A DNA stretch of 64,000 nucleotides. It comes from Amycolatopsis benzoatilytica AK 16/65. GTDB lineage: Bacteria; Actinomycetota; Actinomycetes; Mycobacteriales; Pseudonocardiaceae. The translations under genes and the position numbers were made by a program. The notes beneath the pieces were generated by a model. The model did no database searches, was not told the DNA's origin, and worked only from the letters and a program-made list of their open reading frames with translations. The stretch covers positions 2,330,561 through 2,394,560 of the forward strand of contig NZ_KB912942.1 of assembly GCF_000383915.1 (NCBI RefSeq). The letters are read 5' to 3'. Shown here piece after piece: positions 1 through 8,414 of this stretch (position 1 is its first letter; every line of letters starts with the position of its first letter).

Positions 1-192
1 TCCGGCGACTACGCCCACTCGGCCTGCCACGGCGACTCCGGCGGCCCGGCGATCGTCGGCAGCTCCGGGAACTGGACCCTGGTCGGCGAAACCCACGGCC
101 CCGGCGACAACGGCGGCGAATGCGCCACCACCACGCTCTACACCGGGATCGCCCAGTACTTGTCCTGGATCGATCAGCAAATCGGCAGTTGA
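1..192 (+). CDS. Secreted trypsin-like serine protease, C-terminal fragment
   Basis: Only the last 63 codons are in the window; the gene starts upstream. The reading frame opens with a run containing CHGDSGGP, the signature around the catalytic serine of chymotrypsin-family (S1) proteases, here near residue 12 of the fragment. It continues to LYTGIAQYLSWIDQQIG, the usual C-terminal helix of the fold, then TGA. A cysteine 20-odd residues after the serine would pair in the conserved disulfide. The His and Asp of the triad lie outside the window. The next gene, also a secreted protease, begins 30 bp on in the same direction, so the two may be co-transcribed as an exported protease pair. Family call is firm; substrate is unknown. 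Confidence 0.85.
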   Translation, partial: SGDYAHSACHGDSGGPAIVGSSGNWTLVGETHGPGDNGGECATTTLYTGIAQYLSWIDQQIGS

Positions 193-221
193 CGCCGCTC
201 TTCGGAGAGAGGACTACCTTG

Positions 222-767
222 ATGGCAATCTCCCGCACTGCTCGCCTCGCGGGCGGCCTCGCCGCCGCGCTGCTCGGACTGACCGGCGTCCAGGTCGCCA
301 CGGCAGCCGCCGCGGACGCGTCGCCGAACGCGGTCGAGCTGTACTACGACGCCAGCGGCGCTCCCGACTACCAGTCGGAAGCGACCCAAGCCGCCGCGAA
401 CTGGAACAGCGTGCTGCAGAACGTCCACCTGAACGCGGGCGGCGCAGCCACGATCTCGATCCACGAGATCACCGGCGGCGGCTCGTACACACAGACCGAC
501 GGACACGGCAACGGCGACATCTACATCGACACCGAGCAAGTGGCCGAAGGCAACGATCCCACCCGGATCCTGGCCCACGAATTCGGGCACAACCTGGGCC
601 TGCCGGACGACTACAGCGGACCATGCTCGGAGATCATGTCCGGGCACGGGCCGGGACCGTCGTGCAAGAACGCGATGCCGGACGCGCAGGAGAGCGCGCA
701 GGTGGACGCGAACTTCGCGAACGGCTTCGTCCGCGAGGCGGCGGCCGCCTGGCATCTCTACCGGTAG
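222..767 (+). CDS. Snapalysin-type secreted zinc metalloprotease
   Basis: 181-residue preprotein. Residues 1-31 look like a Sec signal peptide (basic start, alanine/leucine-rich core, ATAAAA before the mature part). The active site HEFGHNLGLPD at about 119-129 supplies two zinc His residues, the catalytic Glu and the distal Asp ligand that marks the M7 snapalysin family of Streptomyces and relatives. Two cysteines (SGPCSE and PSCKN) flank the following loop and can form the family disulfide. The ATG at 222 is chosen over in-frame starts further upstream because GGAGAGAGGA precedes it and the signal peptide begins there. It probably degrades protein outside the cell, alongside the serine protease just upstream. 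Confidence 0.9.
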   Translation: MAISRTARLAGGLAAALLGLTGVQVATAAAADASPNAVELYYDASGAPDYQSEATQAAANWNSVLQNVHLNAGGAATISIHEITGGGSYTQTDGHGNGDIYIDTEQVAEGNDPTRILAHEFGHNLGLPDDYSGPCSEIMSGHGPGPSCKNAMPDAQESAQVDANFANGFVREAAAAWHLYR

Positions 768-785
768 CTGCCACCGGTCGCGCAC

Positions 786-833
786 GTCCGGGAAGGGCCG
801 CAATCCGAGGCCCCGACAGGGCCCTTCCCGGAC
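786..833. terminator. Bidirectional hairpin terminator
   Basis: A perfect 14-bp inverted repeat (left arm 786-799 GTCCGGGAAGGGCC, right arm 820-833) encloses a 20-nt loop. It lies between the convergent ends of the snapalysin gene and the encapsulin operon, so it can stop transcription from both sides. No U-tract is visible, as is common in high-GC actinomycetes. Confidence 0.7.
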
Positions 834-843
834 TGCTCCGCCG

Positions 844-2226
844 TCACGGCCGGGCGACCTCGACGTCGTCCAGGACCCCCAGCGCATCCGGTACCAGGAC
901 CGCCACCGACGAGTAGGCGCTGACCAGATAGGAAGCGACCGCATGCTCGTCGATCCCCATGAACCGCACGTTGACGCCGTCCTGGTACTGATCGTCCAGC
1001 TCGGGCGGGCGCAACCCGACCACGCCGGCGTCGTCGACTCCGGTCCGCAACGCGAGCACCGACGTGGTCCCGGCATCGGTGACCGGGATCTTGTCGCACG
1101 GAAGGACCGGCACCCCGCGCCATCCCATGACCTGTTTTCCTTCCACCAGAACCGGTTCGGGATAGATTCCGGCCCGCGTGCACTCCCTGCCGATCGCTGC
1201 GACGGCCCGCGGATGGGCCAGGAAGAACCGGGTCTTGCGCCGCCGGCACAGCAGGTCGTCCAGGTCGGCGGGAGTCGGCGCCCCGCGCCGGGTGGTGATC
1301 CGGTGCGCCAGATCCGCATTGTGCAGCAAGCCGAACGAGGCATTGTTGACCAGCTCGAACTCCTCCCGCTCCCGCAACGCCTCCACGGTGAGCCGCAGCT
1401 GCTGCTCGAACTGGTCCATCGGCCCGTTGTACAGATCCGAAACGCGGCTGTGCATTCGCAGCACGGTCTGCGCGACCGAAAGCTCGTACTCCCTCGGCGA
1501 AGGCTCGTAATCCGCATAGGTCCCGGAAAGCAGCGGCTCGCCGTCGTGCCCGGCGGCGAGGTCGATGCTGGCTTCGCCCTTCCGGTTCTGCGGTTTCAGT
1601 GGCCGGGCTGTCACTTCGGCTACGTGCGCGCGCAGTGAATCCAGCCGACCGTTCAACCGAGCGTAAGCCGCTTGCGGCAACACCAGCGCGACGACCCGAG
1701 TAGCCGCCCGAGCCGTGAACCCCCACGTCGCGTCGTCGCGGACCAGCACTTCCGCGCCGAAATGGTCCCCGTCGGTCAAGGTGCCCAATGCGGTCTCGAC
1801 GTCGTACGCGCCGGTCCGGTGCCGGGTGACTTTCCCGTGCGCCACCAGAAACAGCCCGTCCGCTGGGGACCCGGCTCCGACCACAGTGGCCCCGGCTTCG
1901 AACTCCCGCTGCTCGAACGCGTCGGCGAGCGCGGCCAGCGCAGTCTCGTCCTCGAAACCCCGCAGCACCCCGATCTCGGTCAGCTCAGCCGGCACCACCC
2001 GCACCTGCGGCCCGTTCTGGAAGAAGCTGACCTTGCCGTCGCCGACGGCGTAGGTGAGCCGCCGGTTGACCCGGTAGCTTCCGCCGGGGACTTCGACCCA
2101 GGGCAGCTGCGAGAGCAGCCACCTCGGGGTGATCCCGCGCATTTGCGGGACCGACTTGGTCGTCGTGGCGAGCTGTCGAGCCGCCTTGACGCCGAGCGAA
2201 AGCCGCGGCTCCTCGATCGTCGGCAC
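844..2226 (-). CDS. Family 2B encapsulin shell protein (second copy, with cNMP-binding-like insert)
   Basis: 460 residues, GTG start 5 bp after the stop of the first shell gene. The N-terminal segment [13 protein letters not shown] and the C-terminal part with [10 protein letters not shown] and [21 protein letters not shown] are features of the HK97-fold family 2 encapsulins. The stretch of about residues 90-205 is a cyclic-nucleotide-binding-like domain inserted in the shell fold, which defines subfamily 2B. In its phosphate-binding loop the usual FGE reads FGA and the canonical Arg is not evident, so nucleotide binding is doubtful. It is roughly 60% identical by eye to the upstream shell protein, so the operon can make a mixed shell. 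Last gene of the operon; a hairpin follows at 786-833. Confidence 0.9.
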   Translation of the reverse strand: MPTIEEPRLSLGVKAARQLATTTKSVPQMRGITPRWLLSQLPWVEVPGGSYRVNRRLTYAVGDGKVSFFQNGPQVRVVPAELTEIGVLRGFEDETALAALADAFEQREFEAGATVVGAGSPADGLFLVAHGKVTRHRTGAYDVETALGTLTDGDHFGAEVLVRDDATWGFTARAATRVVALVLPQAAYARLNGRLDSLRAHVAEVTARPLKPQNRKGEASIDLAAGHDGEPLLSGTYADYEPSPREYELSVAQTVLRMHSRVSDLYNGPMDQFEQQLRLTVEALREREEFELVNNASFGLLHNADLAHRITTRRGAPTPADLDDLLCRRRKTRFFLAHPRAVAAIGRECTRAGIYPEPVLVEGKQVMGWRGVPVLPCDKIPVTDAGTTSVLALRTGVDDAGVVGLRPPELDDQYQDGVNVRFMGIDEHAVASYLVSAYSSVAVLVPDALGVLDDVEVARP

Positions 2227-2231
2227 CGGCC

Positions 2232-3644
2232 TCAGCTCTCCCGCCCGATCTCAGCCGCTTCCAGCACCGCGAGCGCGTCCGGCACCAGCACCGCGGCCGA
2301 GTAATACGCGGAGACCAGGTAGGACACGATCGCCTGCTCGCTGATGCCCATGAACCGCACGTTCAGGCCCGGCTGGTACTCGTCCGGCAGCCCGGTCTGG
2401 TGCAGCCCGATCACGCCCTGCTCCGCCTCGCCGGTGCGCATCAGCAGCACCGAGCTGGTCCGGTGCTCGGTGACCGGGATCTTGTTGCACGGCAGGATCG
2501 GCACCCCGCGCCAGGCTGGTACCTGATGCCCGCCGAGGTCGACCGGGCCGGGGTAGATGCCTGCCTTGCTGCACTCCCGGCCGAAGGCGGCGATGGTCTT
2601 CGGATGCGCCAGGAAGAACCCGGGGCCCTTCCACACCAGCGACAGCAGCTCGTCGAAGTCGTCCGGCGTCGGCGGGCCGGTCCGGGTCGGCACCCGCTGG
2701 TCGAAATCGGCGTTGTGCAGCAGGCCGAAGTCGGTGTTGTTGACCAGCTCGTGTTCCTGCCGCTCCCGCAGCGCCTCGACGGTGAGCCGCAACTGCTGCT
2801 CGGTCTGGTTCATCGGTTTGCTGTACAGGTCGGAAACCCGGCTGTGCACGCGAAGCACGGTCTGCGCGACGCTGAGCTCGTACTCGCGCGGGCTCGTGTC
2901 ATAGTCCACGAACGTCCCCGGCAGCGCGGGCTCCCCGTCGTGGCCGGCCGAGAGCGCGATCTCCGCTTCGCCGTGTTCGTTGCGGGCGGCGGACCCGCTG
3001 GCGACGAACTCCTCCAGGTGCGCGCGCAGGGTCTCGGACCGGTTGAGCACACCTTCGAATTCCTGCCGCGAGAGCGCCAGCACGGTCGCCGCGGTGACCG
3101 CCTTCGCGGTGAACTCCCAGATCGCGTCCGCGCTGGTCAGTACGTTCTCGCCGAAGTAGTCGCCGTTCGCGAGGGTGCCCAGAGCCGTCTGGTCGCCGTA
3201 CGCGCCGACGCCGGCCTTGGCGATCTTTCCGTGCGCGATGAGGAAGACCTGGTCGGACCGGCTGCCGAACTCGGCGAGCACGTCGCCCGGTTCCAGTTCG
3301 CGCCGCTGGAACCGGCCGGCCAGTTCGGCGAGCACCTCCTCGTCCTCGAACCCGCGCAGCGGCGCGAGTTCGCCGAGCTCGGGCGGGACTACCCGGACGT
3401 CGTCGCCGTTCGCGACGAAGGTGACCCGGCCGTCGCCGACGGTGTAGCTGAGCCGCCGATTCACCCGGTAGGTCCCGCCGGACGCCTCCACCCACGGCAG
3501 CGCTTTCAGCAGCCACCGGGTGCTGATGCCCTGCATCTGCGGCACGGACTTGGTTGTGGTGGCCAGCTGCCGCGCCGCGGCCCGGCCGAGGCTCAGCGGT
3601 TCGTCGGCGGCGTCGGCGCGGCCGGCCGGTTCGGTGACAGTCAC
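2232..3644 (-). CDS. Family 2B encapsulin shell protein (first copy, with cNMP-binding-like insert)
   Basis: 470 residues with a GTG start preceded by AAGGTGG. Architecture: N-terminal arm, HK97-type shell domain interrupted at about residues 95-215 by a cyclic-nucleotide-binding-like domain (GDYFGENVL in the phosphate-cassette position), then the rest of the shell fold with [11 protein letters not shown] and [30 protein letters not shown]. Family 2B shells self-assemble into nanocompartments that package enzymes encoded next to them. Here the neighbour is 2-methylisoborneol synthase 22 bp upstream, a cargo type described for family 2B in Streptomyces. The cassette keeps FGE but lacks the usual Arg-Thr/Ser-Ala, so ligand binding is uncertain. 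Role inferred from homology and operon context. Confidence 0.92.
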   Translation of the reverse strand: MTVTEPAGRADAADEPLSLGRAAARQLATTTKSVPQMQGISTRWLLKALPWVEASGGTYRVNRRLSYTVGDGRVTFVANGDDVRVVPPELGELAPLRGFEDEEVLAELAGRFQRRELEPGDVLAEFGSRSDQVFLIAHGKIAKAGVGAYGDQTALGTLANGDYFGENVLTSADAIWEFTAKAVTAATVLALSRQEFEGVLNRSETLRAHLEEFVASGSAARNEHGEAEIALSAGHDGEPALPGTFVDYDTSPREYELSVAQTVLRVHSRVSDLYSKPMNQTEQQLRLTVEALRERQEHELVNNTDFGLLHNADFDQRVPTRTGPPTPDDFDELLSLVWKGPGFFLAHPKTIAAFGRECSKAGIYPGPVDLGGHQVPAWRGVPILPCNKIPVTEHRTSSVLLMRTGEAEQGVIGLHQTGLPDEYQPGLNVRFMGISEQAIVSYLVSAYYSAAVLVPDALAVLEAAEIGRES

Positions 3645-3666
3645 TGCGATTCCACCTTGTCTGGAT

Positions 3667-4770
3667 TCAGGATTGGTAGCGAGGGTTCGTGGCGTGCCAT
3701 TCGAAGCCGCCGCCCATCCAGTCGCGGACGCCGGCCAGGAAGCGGTGCAGTTCCGGCGACGGAACGGCCAGCAGCGCCCGGCGCCCGTCCTCGAACTCTC
3801 GGACGATCCGGTTGTGCAGCCCGACGGTGATCTCCACGGCTTCGGCCACCGGACAGCCGCGGTCCGCAGCGATCTGCAGCACCATGTTGCACACAGGGTT
3901 CTCGTCGGCTGCGTCCTTCGCGACCGAATGCAGGTCGTTGACCAGCACCGCCGCGGTGCCGGCCCGCATCATCGCCTCCCGCACCCGCGGGTCGTAGTAG
4001 TACGGCGCGCCGAGTTCGTACCCGCCGACGGCGTCGACGAGGGTCATCGACGTGTAGAAGCTGTCGTGCTGGCGGGCCGCGAGGTACTCCCAGGCGGGCG
4101 GGTATCGGCCGGTGTGGCGCCAGGCCGCGTAGGCGTCCCAGCTGACGAACATCGCGAACGTCGCGTAGCACACGCGCTGCACCAGCACCGGCGAACCGTG
4201 CCGGCCGAGGTGGTCGATCGCGGAGTGCAGCCCGACCAGGATCGGGTCGGACCGCAGTGCCTCCTCGAGCGGCGCGGTGAACTCGCCGGCCGGTGCGACC
4301 GGGTCCATCGCGGCCATCACCAGAGCCAGCCGCGGCGGGAGTTCGGTCGGTGCCGCACCGAGCGTGCTGTCGTCGGCGTAGTAGTCGTCGGCTGCCCACC
4401 ATGCGGCGTTCAGTTGCGCGGCGACCAGCAGTCGATCCGGATCGGCGCAGTCCGGATGGGCGAGAGTCACCAGCTTCCCGAACCCGGCGTGCGCGATCTG
4501 TTCGAGGCCCTCGCCTTCGAAGCCGCATTCGGCAGCCCACGCGACCAGCCGCCGGTCGACCTCGGCGGCGAGTGCTTCGTCGCGCCGGACGACGACCGGA
4601 CCGTACAGCGGCGGCGCGCTGCCGTCGCCCCATTCCAGCTCCGCGTACGCCGGGTCGCCGCCCTGCTGCGCACGCGGCGGCGCGAACTGGGCCGCGATCC
4701 GCGCTGCCGACATGCCGAGGCCACCGGGCAGGGGAGTGCTGCAGCCGAGGAGGGCTGCGGTTGCGGACAT
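3667..4770 (-). CDS. 2-methylisoborneol synthase (class I terpene cyclase)
   Basis: Cyclises 2-methylgeranyl diphosphate to the earthy odorant 2-methylisoborneol. 367 residues; ATG start preceded by GGAGG. Metal-binding motifs are DDYYADD at 128-134 and NDLHSVAKD at 278-286, the second being an NSE motif whose last ligand is Asp where Glu is usual. The N-terminal region before the cyclase domain is only about 45 residues, much shorter than in the roughly 440-residue Streptomyces enzymes, but still holds [14 protein letters not shown] (14-27), a candidate cargo-targeting segment (inference). The methyltransferase that makes its substrate is 24 bp upstream and the encapsulin shell genes are immediately downstream, all on one strand. 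Confidence 0.95.
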   Translation of the reverse strand: MSATAALLGCSTPLPGGLGMSAARIAAQFAPPRAQQGGDPAYAELEWGDGSAPPLYGPVVVRRDEALAAEVDRRLVAWAAECGFEGEGLEQIAHAGFGKLVTLAHPDCADPDRLLVAAQLNAAWWAADDYYADDSTLGAAPTELPPRLALVMAAMDPVAPAGEFTAPLEEALRSDPILVGLHSAIDHLGRHGSPVLVQRVCYATFAMFVSWDAYAAWRHTGRYPPAWEYLAARQHDSFYTSMTLVDAVGGYELGAPYYYDPRVREAMMRAGTAAVLVNDLHSVAKDAADENPVCNMVLQIAADRGCPVAEAVEITVGLHNRIVREFEDGRRALLAVPSPELHRFLAGVRDWMGGGFEWHATNPRYQS

Positions 4771-4794
4771 GACTGCCTCCCTGAGCCGGCCTGG

Positions 4795-5646
4795 TCAGAC
4801 GCGGTCCGCGGCGATCAGCAGGTAGTGGAAGCTGCCCTCGCGATAGGCGGTCAGGAACGGCTTCTCGATGCCGGTGGCGACCGGCGACTTCTCGCGCAAC
4901 TCCCAGTACGGGATGGTCTCGGCGGTCAGGTCGACCACGGTGATCGGGACGAAGCCGTTGTCCGCCAACGCCTTGAAGTAGTCGCTGCGGGCGTGGATGT
5001 TGCAGATGTAGTGCTGGTCGATCTGGCTCACCGCGCGCGACCGGCCGCCGGTCAGGTCGTTGTAACAGCCGGTGATCGTGACGTATCGCCCGCCTGGACG
5101 CAGCTGGCGCGCGTGCTCGGCGAACAGATCGTGCAGGTCGACGTACATCGTGCTTTCGTTGTTCCAGATTCCGGCGAAATCGCCGCTCTCGAATCCGGTG
5201 TCCAGCATGTTCCGCAAATGGAATCGCACCGCGCCGTCGATGCCGTGTTTGCGGGCCTGCTCGTTCGCGAATTCGACCTGCTGCTCGGAAATGGAGATGC
5301 CGTCCACCTGGCAGGCGAACCGCCGATGCGCCATCACGCTGGTGCCGCCCCGTCCGCAGCCGGCGTCGAGCAGCCGGTCGGCGGGCGACGGGTCGCCGAG
5401 ATGGTGCAGCAGGACGTCCGCCTGTGCGGTCTCCAGCCGGTGCATCTCGGCGATGATCGCGTCGTCGCGCCGTTTTCCGCGGCCGTCCAGCACGGCCGGA
5501 TCGTAGTCGCCGATGCCGTAGTGGTGGTGGTAGAGACCGTCGACGTCGCCGAGCCGCAGGTTGACCGGGTCCTTTTCCGCGTTCCAGTAGTCCGCGACCG
5601 ATCGCTGGTAGTCGGTGCGGGTGACCGAGCGGGCGACAGAGGTCAT
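4795..5646 (-). CDS. Geranyl diphosphate 2-C-methyltransferase
   Basis: S-adenosylmethionine-dependent enzyme that methylates C2 of geranyl diphosphate to give the C11 substrate of 2-methylisoborneol synthase. 283 residues. The SAM-binding motif LLDAGCGRGG lies at about 92-101, preceded by the family signature HHHYGIGDYD near 40-49 and followed by IWNNESTMYVDL in the active-site region. AAAGGA lies before the ATG. It is the first gene of the four-gene operon that continues with the cyclase and two shell proteins. It has no obvious targeting segment, so it may act outside the compartment and feed the methylated substrate in; that last point is inference. Confidence 0.95.
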   Translation of the reverse strand: MTSVARSVTRTDYQRSVADYWNAEKDPVNLRLGDVDGLYHHHYGIGDYDPAVLDGRGKRRDDAIIAEMHRLETAQADVLLHHLGDPSPADRLLDAGCGRGGTSVMAHRRFACQVDGISISEQQVEFANEQARKHGIDGAVRFHLRNMLDTGFESGDFAGIWNNESTMYVDLHDLFAEHARQLRPGGRYVTITGCYNDLTGGRSRAVSQIDQHYICNIHARSDYFKALADNGFVPITVVDLTAETIPYWELREKSPVATGIEKPFLTAYREGSFHYLLIAADRV

Positions 5647-6002
5647 CGTTGAATTCCTTTCGACTGCAATGAGGAATCGGCGCAGCGTGAATCAGGCGGG
5701 GCCGACGTGCTGCTTTTCCGCTCTGTGTCCGAGGCTAGCGAGGAATGTTTTATCCGGACAAGACGAGCGGAGCCGATTCACTCGCGGGCCGGAAAAACGC
5801 GGCGGCGATGCCTCGTCTGGCCTAGGACGGGCCGGGCTCGGGGTCTCAGCGGGTGGTGGCCGGAGGCACGATTGAGCAGGGGGCTGGCACTAGCGGATGA
5901 CGGCGGGCGACGGTCTGTGCGGGCGGGCTGCCCGTGCGGGACCGGGCAGAGCGGCCCGATTTTCGAACGGAGCGGCCCCGCGCCGGGGCAGGAAGGCCTT
6001 CG
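5647..6002. other. Intergenic region upstream of the 2-methylisoborneol/encapsulin operon
   Basis: About 356 bp with no convincing gene. The end nearest 5646 must hold the promoter of the methyltransferase-cyclase-shell operon; I see no clear operator. A short GC hairpin at 5975-5989 (GCCCC and GGGGC arms) sits just past the stop of the MFS gene and may be its terminator. Confidence 0.5.
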
Positions 6003-7205
6003 CTAGTCCGCAGCGCGCATCGCCGAAACGATGACCGGCATTGCGGCGACCAGCGCGACCCCGCGCAGCCCACCGGCGACCGGGAAGGCCGCGCGGATGC
6101 CGAGGCGGTCGGCGACCAAGCCGCCGGCGAGTGCGCCGAGCGGCATCAGGCCCCAGCCGAGCATCCGGTACACGCTGTGCACGCGGCCGCGCAGTTCGGC
6201 CGGGATCACCTGCTGGCGCAAGCTGACCGTGACGACGCTCCACAGCGTGGTCGCGAGGCCGTTCAGCGCCATCAGCCCGCCGAGCACGAAGGCGTTCGGG
6301 CTGAGGCCGATGAAGACGAAGATGACCGCATTGGCGGTCAGGGCGAGCAGTAGCGCGGGCAGCGGGCCGATCCGTGCGGCGAGGGGAGCGTTGACCAGGC
6401 CGCCGAGCACGCTTCCGACGGCTGCGGCGGCGAGGAGCAGGCCGAAGCCGTGTTCACTGACGTGCAGGGTCTGGGTGGCGAGCAGGACGATGGTGACGTT
6501 GCCGAGCTGGAAGCAGAACGTGTTGACGGCCAGCAGCCCGGCCAAGGTGCGGAGCAGCCGGTGGCCGATGAGCCATCGGATGCCCTCCGCGACCGCAGTG
6601 CGGATCGGCGCGTGGTTCGTCCGGGCTGGCGGAGCGTGGGGCAAGGACGCGAGCAGCGCGGCGGAGACAAGGAACGAACCTGCGTCGGCGACGAACGGAA
6701 GCGTTGCCGCGGCGGCGAAGAGGGCACTGCCGACCGGCGGTCCGAGGAACAGTTGGCCGGCGTTGGCGATGGTGTACTGATGACCATTCGCGCGGTGCAG
6801 CTGCGGGGCGGTGACCAAGTCGGGCAGGACTGCCAGCGACGCGTTGGCGAAGACGACTTCGCAGGACGTCAGCACGAAGCCCAGGACTGCCAGACCGGGG
6901 ACGCCGATCTTGCCCAGCCAGATCAGCGCGGCGAGGACAGCGACGATGACGGACTGGAGCGCTTGCGACCGCCACATGAGGTTGACCCGATCGACGCGGT
7001 CGACGAGTGCGCCGGCGGGCAGGGAGAGCAACAGCCACGGCAGGTAGGTCGCCGCCGAGACGAGGGAGACCTCCACCGGATCGTGGGTGAGCGTGACAGT
7101 CAGCAGGGGTACCGCGGCGGCGGCCATGCCGTCGCCGACGTTGTCCACGGCGGACGCCCACCAGAGGCGCCAGTAGGCGGCGGGCAGCCGAGTGCGTTCG
7201 GGCAT
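6003..7205 (-). CDS. MFS transporter, drug-exporter type
   Basis: 400-residue integral membrane protein with about 12 hydrophobic segments. The loop after the second segment reads AGALVDRVDRVNLMW, the MFS motif A region; the second half contains the matching GPLPALLLAL stretch and a late LRGRVHSVYRMLGWGLMPLGALAGG motif typical of the macrolide-efflux/enterobactin-exporter-like group. The ATG at 7205 gives the normal N-terminus ahead of WRLWWASAVDNVGDGM. It is divergent from a DUF5937/ArsR-type regulator with a shared inverted repeat between them, so it is probably controlled by that protein. Substrate unknown. Confidence 0.88.
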   Translation of the reverse strand: MPERTRLPAAYWRLWWASAVDNVGDGMAAAAVPLLTVTLTHDPVEVSLVSAATYLPWLLLSLPAGALVDRVDRVNLMWRSQALQSVIVAVLAALIWLGKIGVPGLAVLGFVLTSCEVVFANASLAVLPDLVTAPQLHRANGHQYTIANAGQLFLGPPVGSALFAAAATLPFVADAGSFLVSAALLASLPHAPPARTNHAPIRTAVAEGIRWLIGHRLLRTLAGLLAVNTFCFQLGNVTIVLLATQTLHVSEHGFGLLLAAAAVGSVLGGLVNAPLAARIGPLPALLLALTANAVIFVFIGLSPNAFVLGGLMALNGLATTLWSVVTVSLRQQVIPAELRGRVHSVYRMLGWGLMPLGALAGGLVADRLGIRAAFPVAGGLRGVALVAAMPVIVSAMRAAD

Positions 7206-7244
7206 GGCGAGCACAGTTCCGCACTCGAACGTGTGTTCGCCACG

Positions 7245-7263
7245 ATGTAGCTCGGTGCTACAT
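7245..7263. promoter_or_regulatory. Candidate operator between MFS gene and its regulator
   Basis: Perfect inverted repeat ATGTAGC-TCGGT-GCTACAT in the 68-bp gap between the divergent MFS gene (start 7205) and regulator gene (start 7274). Symmetry and position fit a dimeric ArsR-like regulator binding site. Binding is inferred, not shown. Confidence 0.6.
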
Positions 7264-7273
7264 AATCGACGGT

Positions 7274-8251
7274 GTGCCGTTGACCTTGGAGCTGAGCGTT
7301 GGCGACCTTGCGGGCGTCCGGCTCGCGATCTCGCCGCTGTCGGAGACGATCTCCGGTCTGCAGACGCTGGGCCGGAGCTGGGGCCGCAGCCGGCATGAAC
7401 CGTGGACGCAGTGGGCGGCCCGGCAGCTGGCCGCGCGGCCGCTGGACCTGTCGCGGACCTGGCCGCTGATCGCGTCCGGCCTGCCGCGCTGGCCCCAGTT
7501 CCTGCTGCCCGCGCCTGCCAAAGCGGTGACGACGATCGACGAGGCGTTGGCCGCGATGCGCGCCACGGCGCCGGACCAGGTCCGGGGCAGCTTGGAGCGG
7601 GTCTTCGGTTCGCGACCGCCGTCGGCGGTGCGGCAGCTGGCGGCTGACCCGGTGTCAGGTATGCGGGCGGTCGCGACCGAGCTACGGGAGGCACACGATC
7701 GGCTGATCGCGCCGCATTGGGAGCGGATCCGGGCGGTACTGGACGCGGACGTCGCGTACCGCGCACGGAGGTGGGCCGAGGGCGGCGCGTCGCGGCTGTT
7801 CGCGGATCTGCACGGCGAGCTGACCTGGCAGGACGGCCGGCTGACCCTGGAGGGTGACAATCGCCCGTCGCCAGGGCGGCCGGCAGGCGGGCTGGTGCTG
7901 TCGCCTCTGGTGCTGGGGCCGCCGGTGGTGTTGATCAAGCTGAACACGACGACGCAGACGACCGTTCGATATCCGGCGCGCGGCGTCGGTGCACTCTGGA
8001 CAGAACGCCGTCCGGCGGCGGGCAATGTGGTCCGGCTGCTGGGGTGCCGGCGGGCTGAGCTGCTGGAGGTGCTGCGGGCACCCGGGACGGTGACGGGCCT
8101 GGCGGAGCGGATGCGAGTGTCGCCCAGCGCAGTGTCGCAGCACCTTCGGGTCTTGCGGGAGAGCGGGTTGGTGACGGGGGAGCGGGCGGGGCGGACGGTG
8201 GCCTACCGGACTACCGAGGAGGGGCTGCGGTTGCTGGGCGGCGGCCGGTGA
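7274..8251 (+). CDS. DUF5937 / ArsR-type winged-helix transcriptional regulator
   Basis: 325 residues, GTG start. Residues 1-235 form a large N-terminal domain of the kind found in actinobacterial DUF5937 proteins; residues about 255-320 are a winged helix (ELLEVLRAPGTVTGLAERMRVSPSAVSQHLRVLRESGLVTGERAGRTVAYR), with SPSAVSQHLRVLR as recognition helix. Such proteins usually act as local repressors. The gene is divergent from an MFS exporter and shares a symmetric site with it at 7245-7263. I see no metal-binding CxC motif, so a metal sensor is unlikely. The inducer is unknown. Confidence 0.85.
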   Translation: MPLTLELSVGDLAGVRLAISPLSETISGLQTLGRSWGRSRHEPWTQWAARQLAARPLDLSRTWPLIASGLPRWPQFLLPAPAKAVTTIDEALAAMRATAPDQVRGSLERVFGSRPPSAVRQLAADPVSGMRAVATELREAHDRLIAPHWERIRAVLDADVAYRARRWAEGGASRLFADLHGELTWQDGRLTLEGDNRPSPGRPAGGLVLSPLVLGPPVVLIKLNTTTQTTVRYPARGVGALWTERRPAAGNVVRLLGCRRAELLEVLRAPGTVTGLAERMRVSPSAVSQHLRVLRESGLVTGERAGRTVAYRTTEEGLRLLGGGR

Positions 8252-8414
8252 GTGGTGATTCGCGGGACTGTGGCGGTGCCAGCCAGGCTGGGCAAGTGTG
8301 ACAATCGGCCCTCATTCGCCACATCTCCGGAGTACGATCCCGCGGACAGGACGGAACGGGCAACGAGGGCGCCCGCGGACCGGGGAGTCCGAATCGGACC
8401 GGAGGGGGCGGCGG

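Noticed and set aside
120..221. Upstream extension of the snapalysin gene
   Set aside because: It overlaps the end of the serine protease gene and would bury the signal peptide; the RBS-supported ATG is at 222.
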